From Naumovozyma dairenensis CBS 421 (lineage: Eukaryota; Ascomycota; Saccharomycetes; Saccharomycetales; Saccharomycetaceae), in contig NC_016480.1 of NCBI RefSeq assembly GCF_000227115.2, positions 1 through 64,000 on the forward strand: a stretch of DNA of 64,000 bases, written 5' to 3'. Below the pieces are notes generated by a model that was not told where the DNA came from, searched no databases, and worked only from the letters and a program-made list of their open reading frames with translations. A program made the position numbers and the translations under genes. Shown here piece after piece: positions 50,017 through 59,860 of this stretch. How positions within the stretch are numbered: position 1 is the stretch's first letter; the number at the start of each line of letters is the position of its first letter.

Positions 50017-50745
50017 ATGTCATCCTCAGCAACGTTAACTCCAGAGACAAGTTCAATAAATATTTCCGACTATTCCCAAGACGATTTTGTGCATCATACT
50101 AATAATAATAATAGTAAAGTTCGTTACTTAATTGCTTCATTTGATGAAGAGAAAATTGAATATAAATGCGAGTGTAAATCATGTATTGAAAGTCGTAAAT
50201 ATAGTAGGTTATTAATTAGGTCATTTTGGATAGGTATAGTGATACCTTTTATATGGATTATTTCATTGGGGGTTAGTCTATATTTACAATATTGGCTTAA
50301 CCATGAAGTTCATCATGATAATTTGAGTGAAGAGGAGTTCCCTACTGTTTTCGAGAATGAACGATATTCAAAACGAAGTCAATTGAAATTGTCTAAGAAT
50401 ACAGTAAGGGAGATGACAGATTTAAAGGCGGAAGAAAAATCAAGGACAAATAACTTTGATATAAGTATAGGAAATAATAAAGTTGAGAATAATAATAATA
50501 ATAATAATGATGATGATGAATATAAAAAAATGAAGTATGAATACTTGAAGAAAGTAGTTGAAGGAATTGTTGATGACCATGATATTTTGAGGCAGTCTTA
50601 TAGAACATGGAACTTAAGAACTATTGGTGCTATACTTGTTTATGTTATAGTTATTGTCATAGTTGTAGTTCTATGTATACATCATAGTTCAAATGAAATG
50701 AAGTTCAAAAGACAATTTATAAAAGACATCATAAACTATTGCTAA
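50017..50745 (+). CDS. ASG7: a-specific protein Asg7
   Basis: Membrane protein made only in a cells; in S. cerevisiae it acts with the Ste3 receptor to switch off pheromone signalling in new zygotes by moving Ste4 inward. I start at ATG 50017 (MSSSATLT), giving 242 residues (209 in S. cerevisiae). It keeps the family pattern: CECKSC, a first membrane segment (SFWIGIVIPFIWIISLGVSLYL) followed by QYWLNHEVHH and EEEFPTVFENE, an Asn/Asp-rich insert, the conserved YEYLKKVVEGIVDDHDILR with SYRTWNLRTIG, and a second membrane segment (ILVYVIVIVIVVVLCI). Placement between SET2 and CPS1 and the operator upstream both agree. Confidence 0.93.
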   Translation: MSSSATLTPETSSINISDYSQDDFVHHTNNNNSKVRYLIASFDEEKIEYKCECKSCIESRKYSRLLIRSFWIGIVIPFIWIISLGVSLYLQYWLNHEVHHDNLSEEEFPTVFENERYSKRSQLKLSKNTVREMTDLKAEEKSRTNNFDISIGNNKVENNNNNNNDDDEYKKMKYEYLKKVVEGIVDDHDILRQSYRTWNLRTIGAILVYVIVIVIVVVLCIHHSSNEMKFKRQFIKDIINYC

Positions 50746-50883
50746 TATATACAGTATTAAATTAGACTATATGTATATATTTATCATGAAATGACTTTGA
50801 TTAACATTTTTTTTTAGATAGTATAGAAAATATGATTACGTATAGGTTATGTAATATAAAAAAAACCTAGGAAGTCGAGAAAA

Positions 50884-52650
50884 TCATGCATATTCGTTAA
50901 CATTTGTGATATATTGATAAATGAAGGAAATGGCGGAAAGGTGTCCTGGCATATCAACATGTTCATTAACAGAATGTAAGGTCTTAGCTAAATCATCATC
51001 AATGATTGAAGCAACGAATCTGTAAATATTTTCAGATAAAGTCCAATAGTATTTAGTGTCAGTATTACCTGAAAATAATCCAGTGGTAATGAATAATTTC
51101 TTATCCTCATGGTCATCATCATCGTCGTTGTCATCATGGTTGAGTTTATGAGTTTTGGTGGCGAAGACACCATTTTCGAAAACATTTTGAATGGTACCGG
51201 CCAAAAGGTCCCAAACAGGACCATCAGTTGGAGACATTGGAGCTGGTTCTAATGGTCTTAATGGTTTCAATTCGATATAACCCAAATCAGTTTCAGGGAC
51301 AATACATTCATCATCCAAATAAAGACCATAGTCATATTCTTCAGCGATTTCTCTAGCTAATTTCAAATCCTTCTCCACAGTTTTATTAACTGATGAATGT
51401 AAATCAATCCTGTGATTAACTAAGAAAGTTGTGTCTTCAGGCAAGGCGTTTGCCTTAACACCGCCATGGATAATATCTACAGCGCTTGTTGATCTAATTA
51501 AATCACGTAATGGTTTCATAGATTCTAGGAATTTAGACAACAACTTCCCTTTCTTCTTATTTTTCGTTGCTTGTAAGATGACTTTACGATCCTTTTTAGA
51601 CATTGATTTGGAATGTTCAGCTGCACACACTAGGGACCCATAAACAGGATTATCGTTTTTGAATTCGAATGGATAAGGAGAATCCTCAATCAATGAAATT
51701 AACTTCGAAGCGATACCGATGGTAGTATGATCAGGAGGAATTGAAGAATGACCTCCCTTCCCGACGACAGTAAATTCTACATCCACATACCCCTTCTCGG
51801 TAGCGACAGGAGACGCAATATATAAACCGTCATCCACTTCAACGACACCTTCACCTTCATCGATAATGGAATAAATGGAATCATTCCCATATCTCTTATG
51901 AAGGAATTGAGCCAATGATTTGGCACCATGAAGACCGTTAGCTTCTTCATCGAATCCCATTGACAAAAGGACAGTTCTATCAGGGACGAATCCATCTAAT
52001 AGCAATTGTTCTACAGCTTCCAATTCGGCAATTAATAAATTCTTACAATCATTAGAACCACGACCCCAAATGAAATCTGTTTCTGGGTCATAATGTCCGG
52101 AAAAAGGTGGATATTCCCAATCATCTAGGGATTGTTCGTTTACGGGGACCACATCTTGATGAGACATCAATAGTAATGGTTTTTTGGTTTCGTTTCTACC
52201 TTGCCATGTGTATAGAAGGCCGAATTTATTTATCTTTTCTAACTTTAATTGAGCGTGTACTAAGGGGAAAGTTAGTTTCAAATATCTGTGGAATTGATTG
52301 AAATGATGATAGTATGAAGGATCATCCTCTGGAGAGGGATTTATATCTTGTACTACGGTAGGAATTTTTACAGCGCCTGATAATCTATGGATAGAAGCGT
52401 TTTTGAAAGTCGGATCGTTTAAGATTGTGTAAATGGAGCGGTTGAATGATGGTTGAATTGGTTCGGTAGCACGACAACGTGGTTCTTTGTCGTGTGGGTT
52501 ATGGTGTGCAGTGACACCCCAGACAAGCAAGATTGTTCCGAGAGTTAAGATGACAGCTAATGTGTATAATAGCGCTTTTTTGTTTCTTACGATGAAAGAT
52601 CTAGAACGAGCAAATCTAGATCCACCTTCGTCTGTTGGTAATCCGATCAT
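50884..52650 (-). CDS. CPS1: Vacuolar carboxypeptidase S
   Basis: Zinc metallopeptidase of the M20 family that releases C-terminal amino acids from peptides in the vacuole and reaches it through the multivesicular-body pathway. Length is 588 residues (576 in S. cerevisiae). A short cytosolic tail (MIGLPTDEGGSRFARSRSF) is followed by one membrane anchor at about 26-47. Metal and catalytic motifs are intact: LLLMSHQDVVPVN, DFIWGRGSNDCKN, GFDEEANGLHGA, IDEGEGV, GKGGHSSIPPDHTT, and the final EHVDMPGHLSAISF. It ends NVNEYA, as in S. cerevisiae. The tail lacks the lysine found at position 8 in S. cerevisiae; the only lysines before the membrane are Lys24 and Lys25. An Asp/His-rich insert lies near residue 510. 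Confidence 0.97.
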   Translation of the reverse strand: MIGLPTDEGGSRFARSRSFIVRNKKALLYTLAVILTLGTILLVWGVTAHHNPHDKEPRCRATEPIQPSFNRSIYTILNDPTFKNASIHRLSGAVKIPTVVQDINPSPEDDPSYYHHFNQFHRYLKLTFPLVHAQLKLEKINKFGLLYTWQGRNETKKPLLLMSHQDVVPVNEQSLDDWEYPPFSGHYDPETDFIWGRGSNDCKNLLIAELEAVEQLLLDGFVPDRTVLLSMGFDEEANGLHGAKSLAQFLHKRYGNDSIYSIIDEGEGVVEVDDGLYIASPVATEKGYVDVEFTVVGKGGHSSIPPDHTTIGIASKLISLIEDSPYPFEFKNDNPVYGSLVCAAEHSKSMSKKDRKVILQATKNKKKGKLLSKFLESMKPLRDLIRSTSAVDIIHGGVKANALPEDTTFLVNHRIDLHSSVNKTVEKDLKLAREIAEEYDYGLYLDDECIVPETDLGYIELKPLRPLEPAPMSPTDGPVWDLLAGTIQNVFENGVFATKTHKLNHDDNDDDDDHEDKKLFITTGLFSGNTDTKYYWTLSENIYRFVASIIDDDLAKTLHSVNEHVDMPGHLSAISFIYQYITNVNEYA

Positions 52651-52884
52651 CTTCTTTTGATGTTAGATGTGTGTAGTATTAGCGGCAGACCAGTAGTAAT
52701 ATTAATAGCTGCTAGCTCAATAATATTATCAGTGATTTAATGAATGGTTACTTCCTTATGAATAGAAGAGGAATGAACGATTGAGAACAGATCCAATTGA
52801 GTTTGTATTCGCCACCCTTATATATATAGACCCACTACTCCATAGCCGGCACCCCAATATAATATTAAAGACAAGCTATATCTC

Positions 52885-52922
52885 CTATCTATCTATCTAT
52901 CTATCTATCAATCTATCTATCT
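52885..52922. repeat. CTAT tetranucleotide microsatellite
   Basis: About nine CTAT units, one interrupted by CAAT, in the CPS1 upstream region. Confidence 0.9.
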
Positions 52923-54227
52923 CTAAAAGTGAAAAGCTGTCTGTGACTGACCGCACAAAAATCTGTCGGTCAACGCGATGACTTCGGGTTTTTCTCCTTA
53001 CTTCGGTGTCCGTTTTCGCTGTGGTGTCTGGGTGCAAGGTCCTCTCGGAAACAAAGTGGTCTCGGAGGAGGGTGTCTGTCCCCTTAGAAGGCGTCTTTAA
53101 AACAAATTTATCTACTCGAGCAGATTGTTTGAATAACTGATTCTATAGTGTATAGCGAGCACATTTCTTGTCCTCAGGAATTAAAGGACTGTGATTAATA
53201 TATATATATATGTATATTATTCAATCATTTGACGAAATTGTAGCTATACTTTTAGTTCTCTATTGCTCTTCTGTTAGGGATAAAGGCATGGCAACTGAAG
53301 AAATGGTACCAAATGTTAAATCATATCAACGATTCTTGCATATATACAAATACAATTGCTATTGCAGCTTCATTTCAAACTGTTAGCAGTTATGCCCTTT
53401 ACTACTATCGAATGTTCTTTTACGTAAAAATGGCCACAGGAACAAGAAGGTGACGCTGTTTATCCAAAAGAAGTTTCTATGAATCTTTCCCTCTTTAACG
53501 TCACTAGTTGCTGATAAAGAGTACCTGTTAAGCATATATACAGGTATCTGCCGTTTCGGTGATACCCTAGAAAAAATGAAAACGTGATTGGTATTCTTAG
53601 TAGAACAGAGCGTAACGGCTATCAAAAGGAGTTGGATTACTGGCAAATAATTGAGGCTTTCATCACTTCAATATCTGCTTCAAGTTTGTCAATTTGGGCC
53701 ATGAAAGAATTGCAGTTCACTGCTATTGATTGAGAATAAAAACTAATATCTAAATTTTCAAAGCTTTCTCCGACATTAAGGATTTGAGCAAAGACCCCTA
53801 GGCGATAGATACTACCCTAGAAGTCAATAGAAACAGCCCCCATTGCGGCACTTTTCTTTCGAGAGTATTTCTTACCATCAAAGAGTTGTTAACTTTATAA
53901 AATATAGGCTACGCTCAATGCCCTCAAGAAGAGAATACTTGCAATATTTGGTAGCCCATTGGAGAAAAACACCTCATAAGGATACCGTTAAACGTGTAAT
54001 GCTTCTTTTCAGATATAGTAATTAAAAATATTCGTCAAACAGATGCAAGATACAGCTAACCCTATATATGACATTATTATAGTTATACTCGCTTACAACG
54101 TTCCCTTCTTCTTTTGTAAGGTTATGTGGTCTAAATCTACCTATTTATTATTCTGCCGTATTGTTACTTCAAAGTTTGTGCTGTGGTGATTGGGTGTTTT
54201 TGTGAGAAAGTTTCAAATGAAAAACAG

Positions 54228-54258
54228 ACGCGTAAAAAGAGACATTTATCTTACGCGT
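54228..54258. promoter_or_regulatory. Two MCB boxes before RFA3
   Basis: Two exact ACGCGT hexamers at 54228-54233 and 54253-54258, 25 bases apart and 155-185 bases before the RFA3 start. ACGCGT is the MBF site that gives G1/S expression to replication genes, including the RFA genes of S. cerevisiae. A close pair at the usual distance before a replication gene is strong evidence. Confidence 0.88.
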
Positions 54259-54412
54259 TTATTACTTCTTATTTTGCCAGGTCTCAGTAATTATTATTAC
54301 CATTTATCCGTAATTCAGAAGCTGATCTGTGTATTTACAACAATATTATCTAGGTACCTAATAGTGTGTATAAAATAGAATAGAAAAAAGCAGAAAACTA
54401 ATAACATCAACA

Positions 54413-54766
54413 ATGGCCAGCGAAACTCCAAGATTAGACCCTACAGAAATTGCAAATAGTAATGCATCTGTCTTCAGAATAATTGCACAAGTGAAATCAC
54501 AACCAACTGAATCTACACTAATCCTTTCATCTCCATCCAAAGGTAATGAAATGATTACTTTAAGTAACGTAAGGCTTTCGATGACAAGAACTCCCTTCCA
54601 GATTGATTCGTGGTATGAATTCGTCTGTAGAGCTAATGATACTGGTGATGTTGGATTTCTAATATTAGATTCTGTTCCTTGTATATTAAAGGAAAATGAA
54701 TCAATAAGTATTGATGGTATAGTGGCTTTACAACAATTGACGAAAAAATTCCCGGAAATTTACTGA
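54413..54766 (+). CDS. RFA3: Replication protein A small subunit
   Basis: The 14-kDa subunit of the heterotrimeric single-stranded-DNA-binding protein RPA, used in replication, repair and recombination. The 117-residue protein (122 in S. cerevisiae) begins MASETPRLDPTEIANSNASV and forms one OB fold: FRIIAQVKSQP, TLILSSP, MITLSNVRLSM, SWYEFVCRANDTGDVGFLIL, and a C-terminal helix (SIDGIVALQQLTKKFPEIY) that serves the trimer interface. The position after CPS1 and before KRE9 matches S. cerevisiae. Confidence 0.93.
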   Translation: MASETPRLDPTEIANSNASVFRIIAQVKSQPTESTLILSSPSKGNEMITLSNVRLSMTRTPFQIDSWYEFVCRANDTGDVGFLILDSVPCILKENESISIDGIVALQQLTKKFPEIY

Positions 54767-54945
54767 GAATTCCCCGTACCTCCTCTGAAAGGAATAGTAT
54801 ATATACATATATACATACACACGTTCATATGAATTCTTACTTTTTTTTCACATATAACTTATGTAATTTTGTGTACTTTAAAATGCTACAAAAAAAGAAA
54901 GAAATCAATGTCTAATATATATATATATATATACGTGGATATCTA

Positions 54946-55803
54946 TCACTTCCTGGCATTAATCTTCCTCACAGATAATGTCAATCTTTTACTTGGATTA
55001 TACCCAGCGCCATTATCAGATGGGAATAGTGCAGGGGATGCGTAATTAACATCACTAGTGATAGTATAAGACCAACCTGGTGTAATCGTTGTCATTTGTT
55101 GTAATGATTTTCTCATTGTCGAATAGAATGTCACTGCACTTGTTTGAAATTTCCTTGTCCATGACTTTTGCGAGGAAATCTTAGTCTTCGGTTGAGTTTG
55201 CATAGGAGCAAATCTAGAAATACCTGTTTGTTTAGTGTATGGAACGGTGAATGAACGAGAATCAATAGTTGTTCCTTGTTGATTATCATTAGCTTGTGTC
55301 GTAGTGGTTTGGATAGATGTCTGTGGTACCGGTTGAACAGTATCGCTGAAAGTATACGATGTGGCACCTTCCATGGATTTTAAGAAAAATCTTGGGGTAT
55401 AATGGATTGTAGAACCTTGATCATTAACCCATGCGTAAATTTGAATGAAATATTGCCCATTACCTGTCAAAGTATCTGCCAAGTCAAAACTGTATGAGTA
55501 AACATTATCATCTACTGTAATTGCATCTGATGAAACTTGTGTAGCTAATGTGGCAATGGATTGAATATTATTATTTGGTCCTGTACAAAGGCTGAATGTA
55601 TAAAATGAAATCTTATCTAATGTTGGATATGCTGTATTATCCATCCATTCTATTTTCAACGATACTGAACCACCTGACGAGGTGAAAGCGGCTCCTTCTG
55701 TGGGACTGACTATATTAACATCGGCTAATGCAATATGAATATATGAAAATAATAATAATAAAGGTAAAAGACAGTAATGATTTAGTATCTGGATATTTCC
55801 CAT
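54946..55803 (-). CDS. KRE9: Kre9/Knh1 β-1,6-glucan assembly protein
   Basis: Secretory or cell-surface protein required for β-1,6-glucan of the cell wall. Length is 285 residues (276 in S. cerevisiae). A signal peptide of about 27 residues ends at SYIHIALA-DV. The conserved N-terminal domain follows: VNIVSPTEGAAFTSSGGSVS, LKIEWMDN, FYTFSLCTGPNNNIQ, GQYFIQIYAWVNDQGSTIHY and TPRFFLKSMEG. The C-terminal domain keeps PGWSYTITSDVNYASPALFP, then a basic end KRLTLSVRKINARK as in Kre9. The Ser/Thr-rich middle suits O-mannosylation. KRE9 rather than KNH1 is chosen from the neighbours RFA3 and SWI3. Confidence 0.93.
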   Translation of the reverse strand: MGNIQILNHYCLLPLLLLFSYIHIALADVNIVSPTEGAAFTSSGGSVSLKIEWMDNTAYPTLDKISFYTFSLCTGPNNNIQSIATLATQVSSDAITVDDNVYSYSFDLADTLTGNGQYFIQIYAWVNDQGSTIHYTPRFFLKSMEGATSYTFSDTVQPVPQTSIQTTTTQANDNQQGTTIDSRSFTVPYTKQTGISRFAPMQTQPKTKISSQKSWTRKFQTSAVTFYSTMRKSLQQMTTITPGWSYTITSDVNYASPALFPSDNGAGYNPSKRLTLSVRKINARK

Positions 55804-56385
55804 TTTTTTCCTTATCAGTTCTTTTCTTTTTGATTCTTCCGATTTGAAAACTTCCTGTCAAAACAAAGCAAAATAAAAGTATGTACGAAGATCAAGTTAG
55901 TCAAAGAGAGTGCTTTTTTAATGATTAATCAATATTTGGTTATTGTTATTTACTTACCTACGTATTGTACAATGCAAAAACCGAATTTGAGATTTTGAAG
56001 AGGCATGGAAAATGAAATAGGAAAAAGTTAAAGAGAAGTTTTTTGCCAAGGACCTGTTTCAAAACTTGTTATTTTTAGATATGGAAATTTCAAGATCGGA
56101 TAATTCATCTTCGAGCTTTACGTAGATAAAGAAAGAAAACAAATGGCGTGTTGAAAACTTGGTGTTTACCTGATGAGGGAAGGGAATTACCAGAAATGGA
56201 TGTTCCGGCTCGAGAGGTGTATTGGAAAAAGAAAAAAGAAGCAGCAACAGAGCAACGGCAACAAATAGGAACAATAACAACAACATAATACGTAAGTAGT
56301 TGACGCGACTGCGCCAATTCGAGATTTTGGAAAAAAAAAGAAACGCTCGGTGCGGAGATGGTTGGAATAAAAACCGGGTAATACT

Positions 56386-56450
56386 TTTGAGGGTTGAAAA
56401 TTATAGTAAGGGCAAAGTAGGTTGGCCCTAGCCTTAGCAAAACCCTCAAA
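56386..56450. repeat. Nested inverted repeat (possible stem-loop)
   Basis: Outer arms TTTGAGGGTT (56386-56395) and AACCCTCAAA (56441-56450) are perfect complements. Inner arms AGGGC (56409-56413) and GCCCT (56425-56429) are also complementary. Total span is 65 bases. It could be a small transposon relic or a folding element. Confidence 0.6.
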
Positions 56451-56482
56451 TTAGAAAATTTCTGAGTCTCCAAAATTTTAAT

Positions 56483-56490
56483 ATCACGTG
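56483..56490. promoter_or_regulatory. Cbf1-type E-box (ATCACGTG)
   Basis: ATCACGTG is the RTCACRTG motif bound by Cbf1, also found in centromere element I. I found no centromere element III near it, so a promoter role for SWI3 or KRE9 is more likely. Confidence 0.5.
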
Positions 56491-56839
56491 TAGGTATTTA
56501 TATCCGAGAGGGTAATCATTTTACTTTTAGAGAAAACAAAACAAAACAAAACAAATGAAAACCGGAAAAACAACGAAATGTAATATCAGAAGACTGAAAT
56601 ATTTAGAAAAATAACGTTAAGTCCACTGGGAAGAAGTATCGAAGATAAGTTAAGTGAAGAGTGACGCATATCGGGATATAGTACCTTGAATTCCATCGAT
56701 TACTTAGGCAAAAAATCCTATCCCCTCATTTGCTTGAAATTTCAGCATTTCTTCTATTCGTTACTCTTACATTAGTCGCACCTATTTCAACTGTAAACAT
56801 CGTCTAGTGAGAGGGAACAGAGAGAAACAATAACCAACA

Positions 56840-59800
56840 ATGGACTCTGAAACGAATGAAATCAGGGACCAAACTACAACACCTGTTGAAAATACAGATA
56901 TAGATACCAAAACAATTGAAGATGAATCATGCGCGTCCCATGAAAATAATTTAAAATCTACTCTAGATGATACAACGGCTCTCCAAAATGAACAAGCTCA
57001 ACAAATAGTTCAAACGCCAGAAACAAACGATAGTACTAAAGGGTTGCTCAAGACAGACACTGAAGGGGAGGGAAATGTTGTATCACCACCAAATGAAAAC
57101 AGTTTATTAACCACTGAGGAAATCGATAATGATTGTTCTAACATCGAAGGAACGGAGAGCAATGGAAGTAAGGGACCGACTACAGATACTGTTACTGAAG
57201 CAAATGTTGAGCAGATTGAAAAGAATCCCCAAAATACAGATACAGCAATTGATGGTGACCAAAATATATCCAATTTGCCTGAAGAGAATATAAAGGAAGA
57301 TGGAATTGTTCATGAAACTACCGAAAATGTAAACAATAATATCACCTCCGATGTTAACGCTCCTACCCCAGGTTCACATGATGAACCAGGCTCAAATCAA
57401 TCGGTAATTAATGACAATGGAAATACAAGTCAAGAAGACACTACCACTCGAATAAATGGTACCAACAACATGACCATTAATGAAGAAAATACTTCGATAG
57501 ACAACCCTAATTTACTTGAACATGTAGAAGATGACCATACTAAGAGTTTTGATAATAATATTAAGCTTGAAAATAAAGAGCAAACGCAGGAACAGGAGCA
57601 ACAGAAAGAAGTGAACCAAGAATCAAACCCAATCCTAGATCAACTGGGAAACCAAAAATTAAACAAAGAAACAACCATCCCGGTGGCGACTGGAGAAGAT
57701 TCTTTCGAACAAAATATCACAACTTCAGCACCATCACAACCACAAGATGCCATGGCTCCTGCGGAACCTAGTCAACTACAAGCAACTACTCCTAGTGGCT
57801 TACCACAAGGACAAACCAGCAATGTTATATCCTCAAATGGGATAATAAACAACACAAATACAAGTGAGGTTCTGAATATGAATGAGGATGACAATATGGA
57901 TGTCGATGATGAACAAAGTTTAGATATACAAGTCGACGCACAGAAAGGGTTTTTTGGAAATGCTGAAGAAGAAGAAGAAGAAGAAGAAGATGACGTTGAT
58001 GGTGACAAAAAAGTCGGTGAAAATACTGAACAAAGAAATGCACAGCAAACTGACAGTCAAAGAAGTGGTCCTGAAGTGGTACTTACAAAGGAAATAGATC
58101 CAAACAGTACAAAGCTAGATTTCCCACAATTCCATGAAATTGTAATACCGAGTTATTCGAAATGGTTCGATTTAAATAAAATCCACAAGATTGAAAAACA
58201 ATCTCTCCCAGAATTCTTTACCAACAGAATCGCATCTAAGACACCACAAATTTATGTTAGGTACAGAAATTTCATGGTTAATGCCTATAGGTTAAATCCA
58301 ACTGAATATTTTAGTGTGACCGCAGCAAGAAGAAACCTTTCAGGTGATGCCGCGGTAATATTTAGACTTCATAGATTCCTTATGAAATGGGGCATTATAA
58401 ACTATCAAGTAGATCCTAAACATTTACCCAAGAGTATTGAACCGCCTTTCACTGCTGAATACTCTACTAAGCATGATGCTCCTAGGGGACTTTTCCCATT
58501 TGAAAGTTTCAAACCATCTTTACAATTACCGGAATTAGCAAAATTGAAAAACATGATGGATCTTAATGACCAAAATAGTGCACTTTACAAATATTTACTT
58601 TCAAAAGCAAATCGAGAAAGAAGAAATTCAATTCTTGCTGACGAACCATTGATGCAAGATGCTACAATTTTAAAAGAGAATAAAGCGAACACTAATAATA
58701 CTAACCATAATACTAATATTAACGAGACAACGAAAAATAATAAAAGGACAACTGATGATGCTAAGTTAGATACAAATGATGATAAAGAAGAAGAGAAAAG
58801 AGAAGAAAACATGAAATTGGAATTGGGAACAAGTAACCAAAGAGAATCCCCTCATCCAGTGAAGAAACTAAAAATTGTAGATGCTGGGAAGGACAATAGT
58901 TGGACAGAGCGAGATATACAAAATTTGTTGAAAGCTATAAATGAGTTTGGTTCAAATTGGTATAAAATTGCGAAATCTATTGGAAATAAATCTCCAGAGG
59001 AATGTATTCTTAAATTTTTACAGTTACCTATTGAAGATAAATTTTTATATCAGTCTAATATGAACGGGAAAGAAAACGATATTGGCCCTTTAAAATATGC
59101 ACCTCATTTACCATTTTCTAAAAGTGATAACCCCGTTTTATCAACAATTGCTTTCTTGGTTGGTTTGGTGGATCCAAAAACTGTTCAAAAAATGACCAAT
59201 CGTGCCTTGAAAGAATCATTGGAAGAGAATAATATTGACGATGTGGATTCTAAAGAGGCAAAGCTTATAGAATCACGGAATGAAAATGATTCAAGTAACC
59301 CTCCAGTTTCTTCAAATGGAATTGAAAATAAAGAATCTGTCCCATCTATGATCAAGGAGGGTTCTGAAGTTGCTATGGCGGCGCTTGGAATAAGGTCTAA
59401 TATATTCGCAACTAATGAAGAAAGAAAATTAGTAACGCTTTCAAACCAATTAGTCCAAGTACAAATGCAGAAATTAGAGTCCAAATTCAATTTATTGAAG
59501 AAGTTTGAAAAATCGTTAGAATTGGAAAAAAAAATTATTGAAAAACAACAAGAAGACCTTCTGATACAAAGGCTAAGTTTTATCAGGAATTCGAATATCC
59601 TTTTAAACAAGTTAAAGCAAAGCGTTGATCATGACGCAGAAACCAAGATAGATAATAAGGAGGCTTTAAAGGAAGTAATTATGGATGTTGAAAGATTCTT
59701 AGCTAATCCAACGAAACTAAGCGTTGGTTCATCTGTCGATTCTAACACGTTAAAAACAGGAGGCGCCAACGATTATGGTTCCTCCTCTTCTAAGACTGAA

Positions 59801-59860
59801 AAAGACATCAAACCTATCTCTATTGATGCACCGCAGTTTTATAGATACTGGTCAGCATAA
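56840..59860 (+). CDS. SWI3: SWI/SNF chromatin-remodelling subunit Swi3
   Basis: Core scaffold subunit of the SWI/SNF nucleosome remodeller. The protein has 1006 residues against 825 in S. cerevisiae; the excess is in the acidic, Asn/Thr/Glu-rich N-terminal 420 residues and in inserts between domains. The SWIRM domain spans about 425-525 (EIVIPSYSKWFDLNKIH, YRNFMVNAYRLNPTEYFSVT, AARRNLSGDAAVIFRLHRFL). The SANT domain spans about 686-735 (SWTERDIQNLLKAINEFGSN, WYKIAKSIGNKSPEECILKF). A C-terminal coiled coil (about 860-935) with regular leucines mediates dimerisation. It ends SIDAPQFYRYWSA, as in the family. A run of Glu (about residues 374-383) comes from a GAA repeat. Confidence 0.96.
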   Translation: MDSETNEIRDQTTTPVENTDIDTKTIEDESCASHENNLKSTLDDTTALQNEQAQQIVQTPETNDSTKGLLKTDTEGEGNVVSPPNENSLLTTEEIDNDCSNIEGTESNGSKGPTTDTVTEANVEQIEKNPQNTDTAIDGDQNISNLPEENIKEDGIVHETTENVNNNITSDVNAPTPGSHDEPGSNQSVINDNGNTSQEDTTTRINGTNNMTINEENTSIDNPNLLEHVEDDHTKSFDNNIKLENKEQTQEQEQQKEVNQESNPILDQLGNQKLNKETTIPVATGEDSFEQNITTSAPSQPQDAMAPAEPSQLQATTPSGLPQGQTSNVISSNGIINNTNTSEVLNMNEDDNMDVDDEQSLDIQVDAQKGFFGNAEEEEEEEEDDVDGDKKVGENTEQRNAQQTDSQRSGPEVVLTKEIDPNSTKLDFPQFHEIVIPSYSKWFDLNKIHKIEKQSLPEFFTNRIASKTPQIYVRYRNFMVNAYRLNPTEYFSVTAARRNLSGDAAVIFRLHRFLMKWGIINYQVDPKHLPKSIEPPFTAEYSTKHDAPRGLFPFESFKPSLQLPELAKLKNMMDLNDQNSALYKYLLSKANRERRNSILADEPLMQDATILKENKANTNNTNHNTNINETTKNNKRTTDDAKLDTNDDKEEEKREENMKLELGTSNQRESPHPVKKLKIVDAGKDNSWTERDIQNLLKAINEFGSNWYKIAKSIGNKSPEECILKFLQLPIEDKFLYQSNMNGKENDIGPLKYAPHLPFSKSDNPVLSTIAFLVGLVDPKTVQKMTNRALKESLEENNIDDVDSKEAKLIESRNENDSSNPPVSSNGIENKESVPSMIKEGSEVAMAALGIRSNIFATNEERKLVTLSNQLVQVQMQKLESKFNLLKKFEKSLELEKKIIEKQQEDLLIQRLSFIRNSNILLNKLKQSVDHDAETKIDNKEALKEVIMDVERFLANPTKLSVGSSVDSNTLKTGGANDYGSSSSKTEKDIKPISIDAPQFYRYWSA

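Larger units (their letters stand above)
52651..54412. other. Divergent intergenic CPS1-RFA3
   Basis: About 1.75 kb. Contains a CTAT tetranucleotide repeat (52885-52922), a TATATA run near 53201-53218, and two ACGCGT boxes near RFA3. No gene or tRNA is recognised. Confidence 0.5.
55804..56839. other. Divergent promoter KRE9-SWI3
   Basis: About 1 kb. It has an ATCACGTG E-box (56483-56490, a Cbf1-type site) and a nested inverted repeat at 56386-56450: TTTGAGGGTT pairs with AACCCTCAAA and inside them AGGGC pairs with GCCCT. A short AAAAC tandem (about 56534-56554) follows. No gene is seen. Confidence 0.55.

Noticed and set aside
56483..56560. Possible centromere starting at ATCACGTG
   Set aside because: The element-I motif is there, but no 80-90-base very AT-rich element II followed by a CCGAA-centred element III was found, and synteny places no centromere here.
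59185..59610. 141-codon minus-strand frame in SWI3
   Set aside because: Antisense of the coiled-coil region; no independent support.
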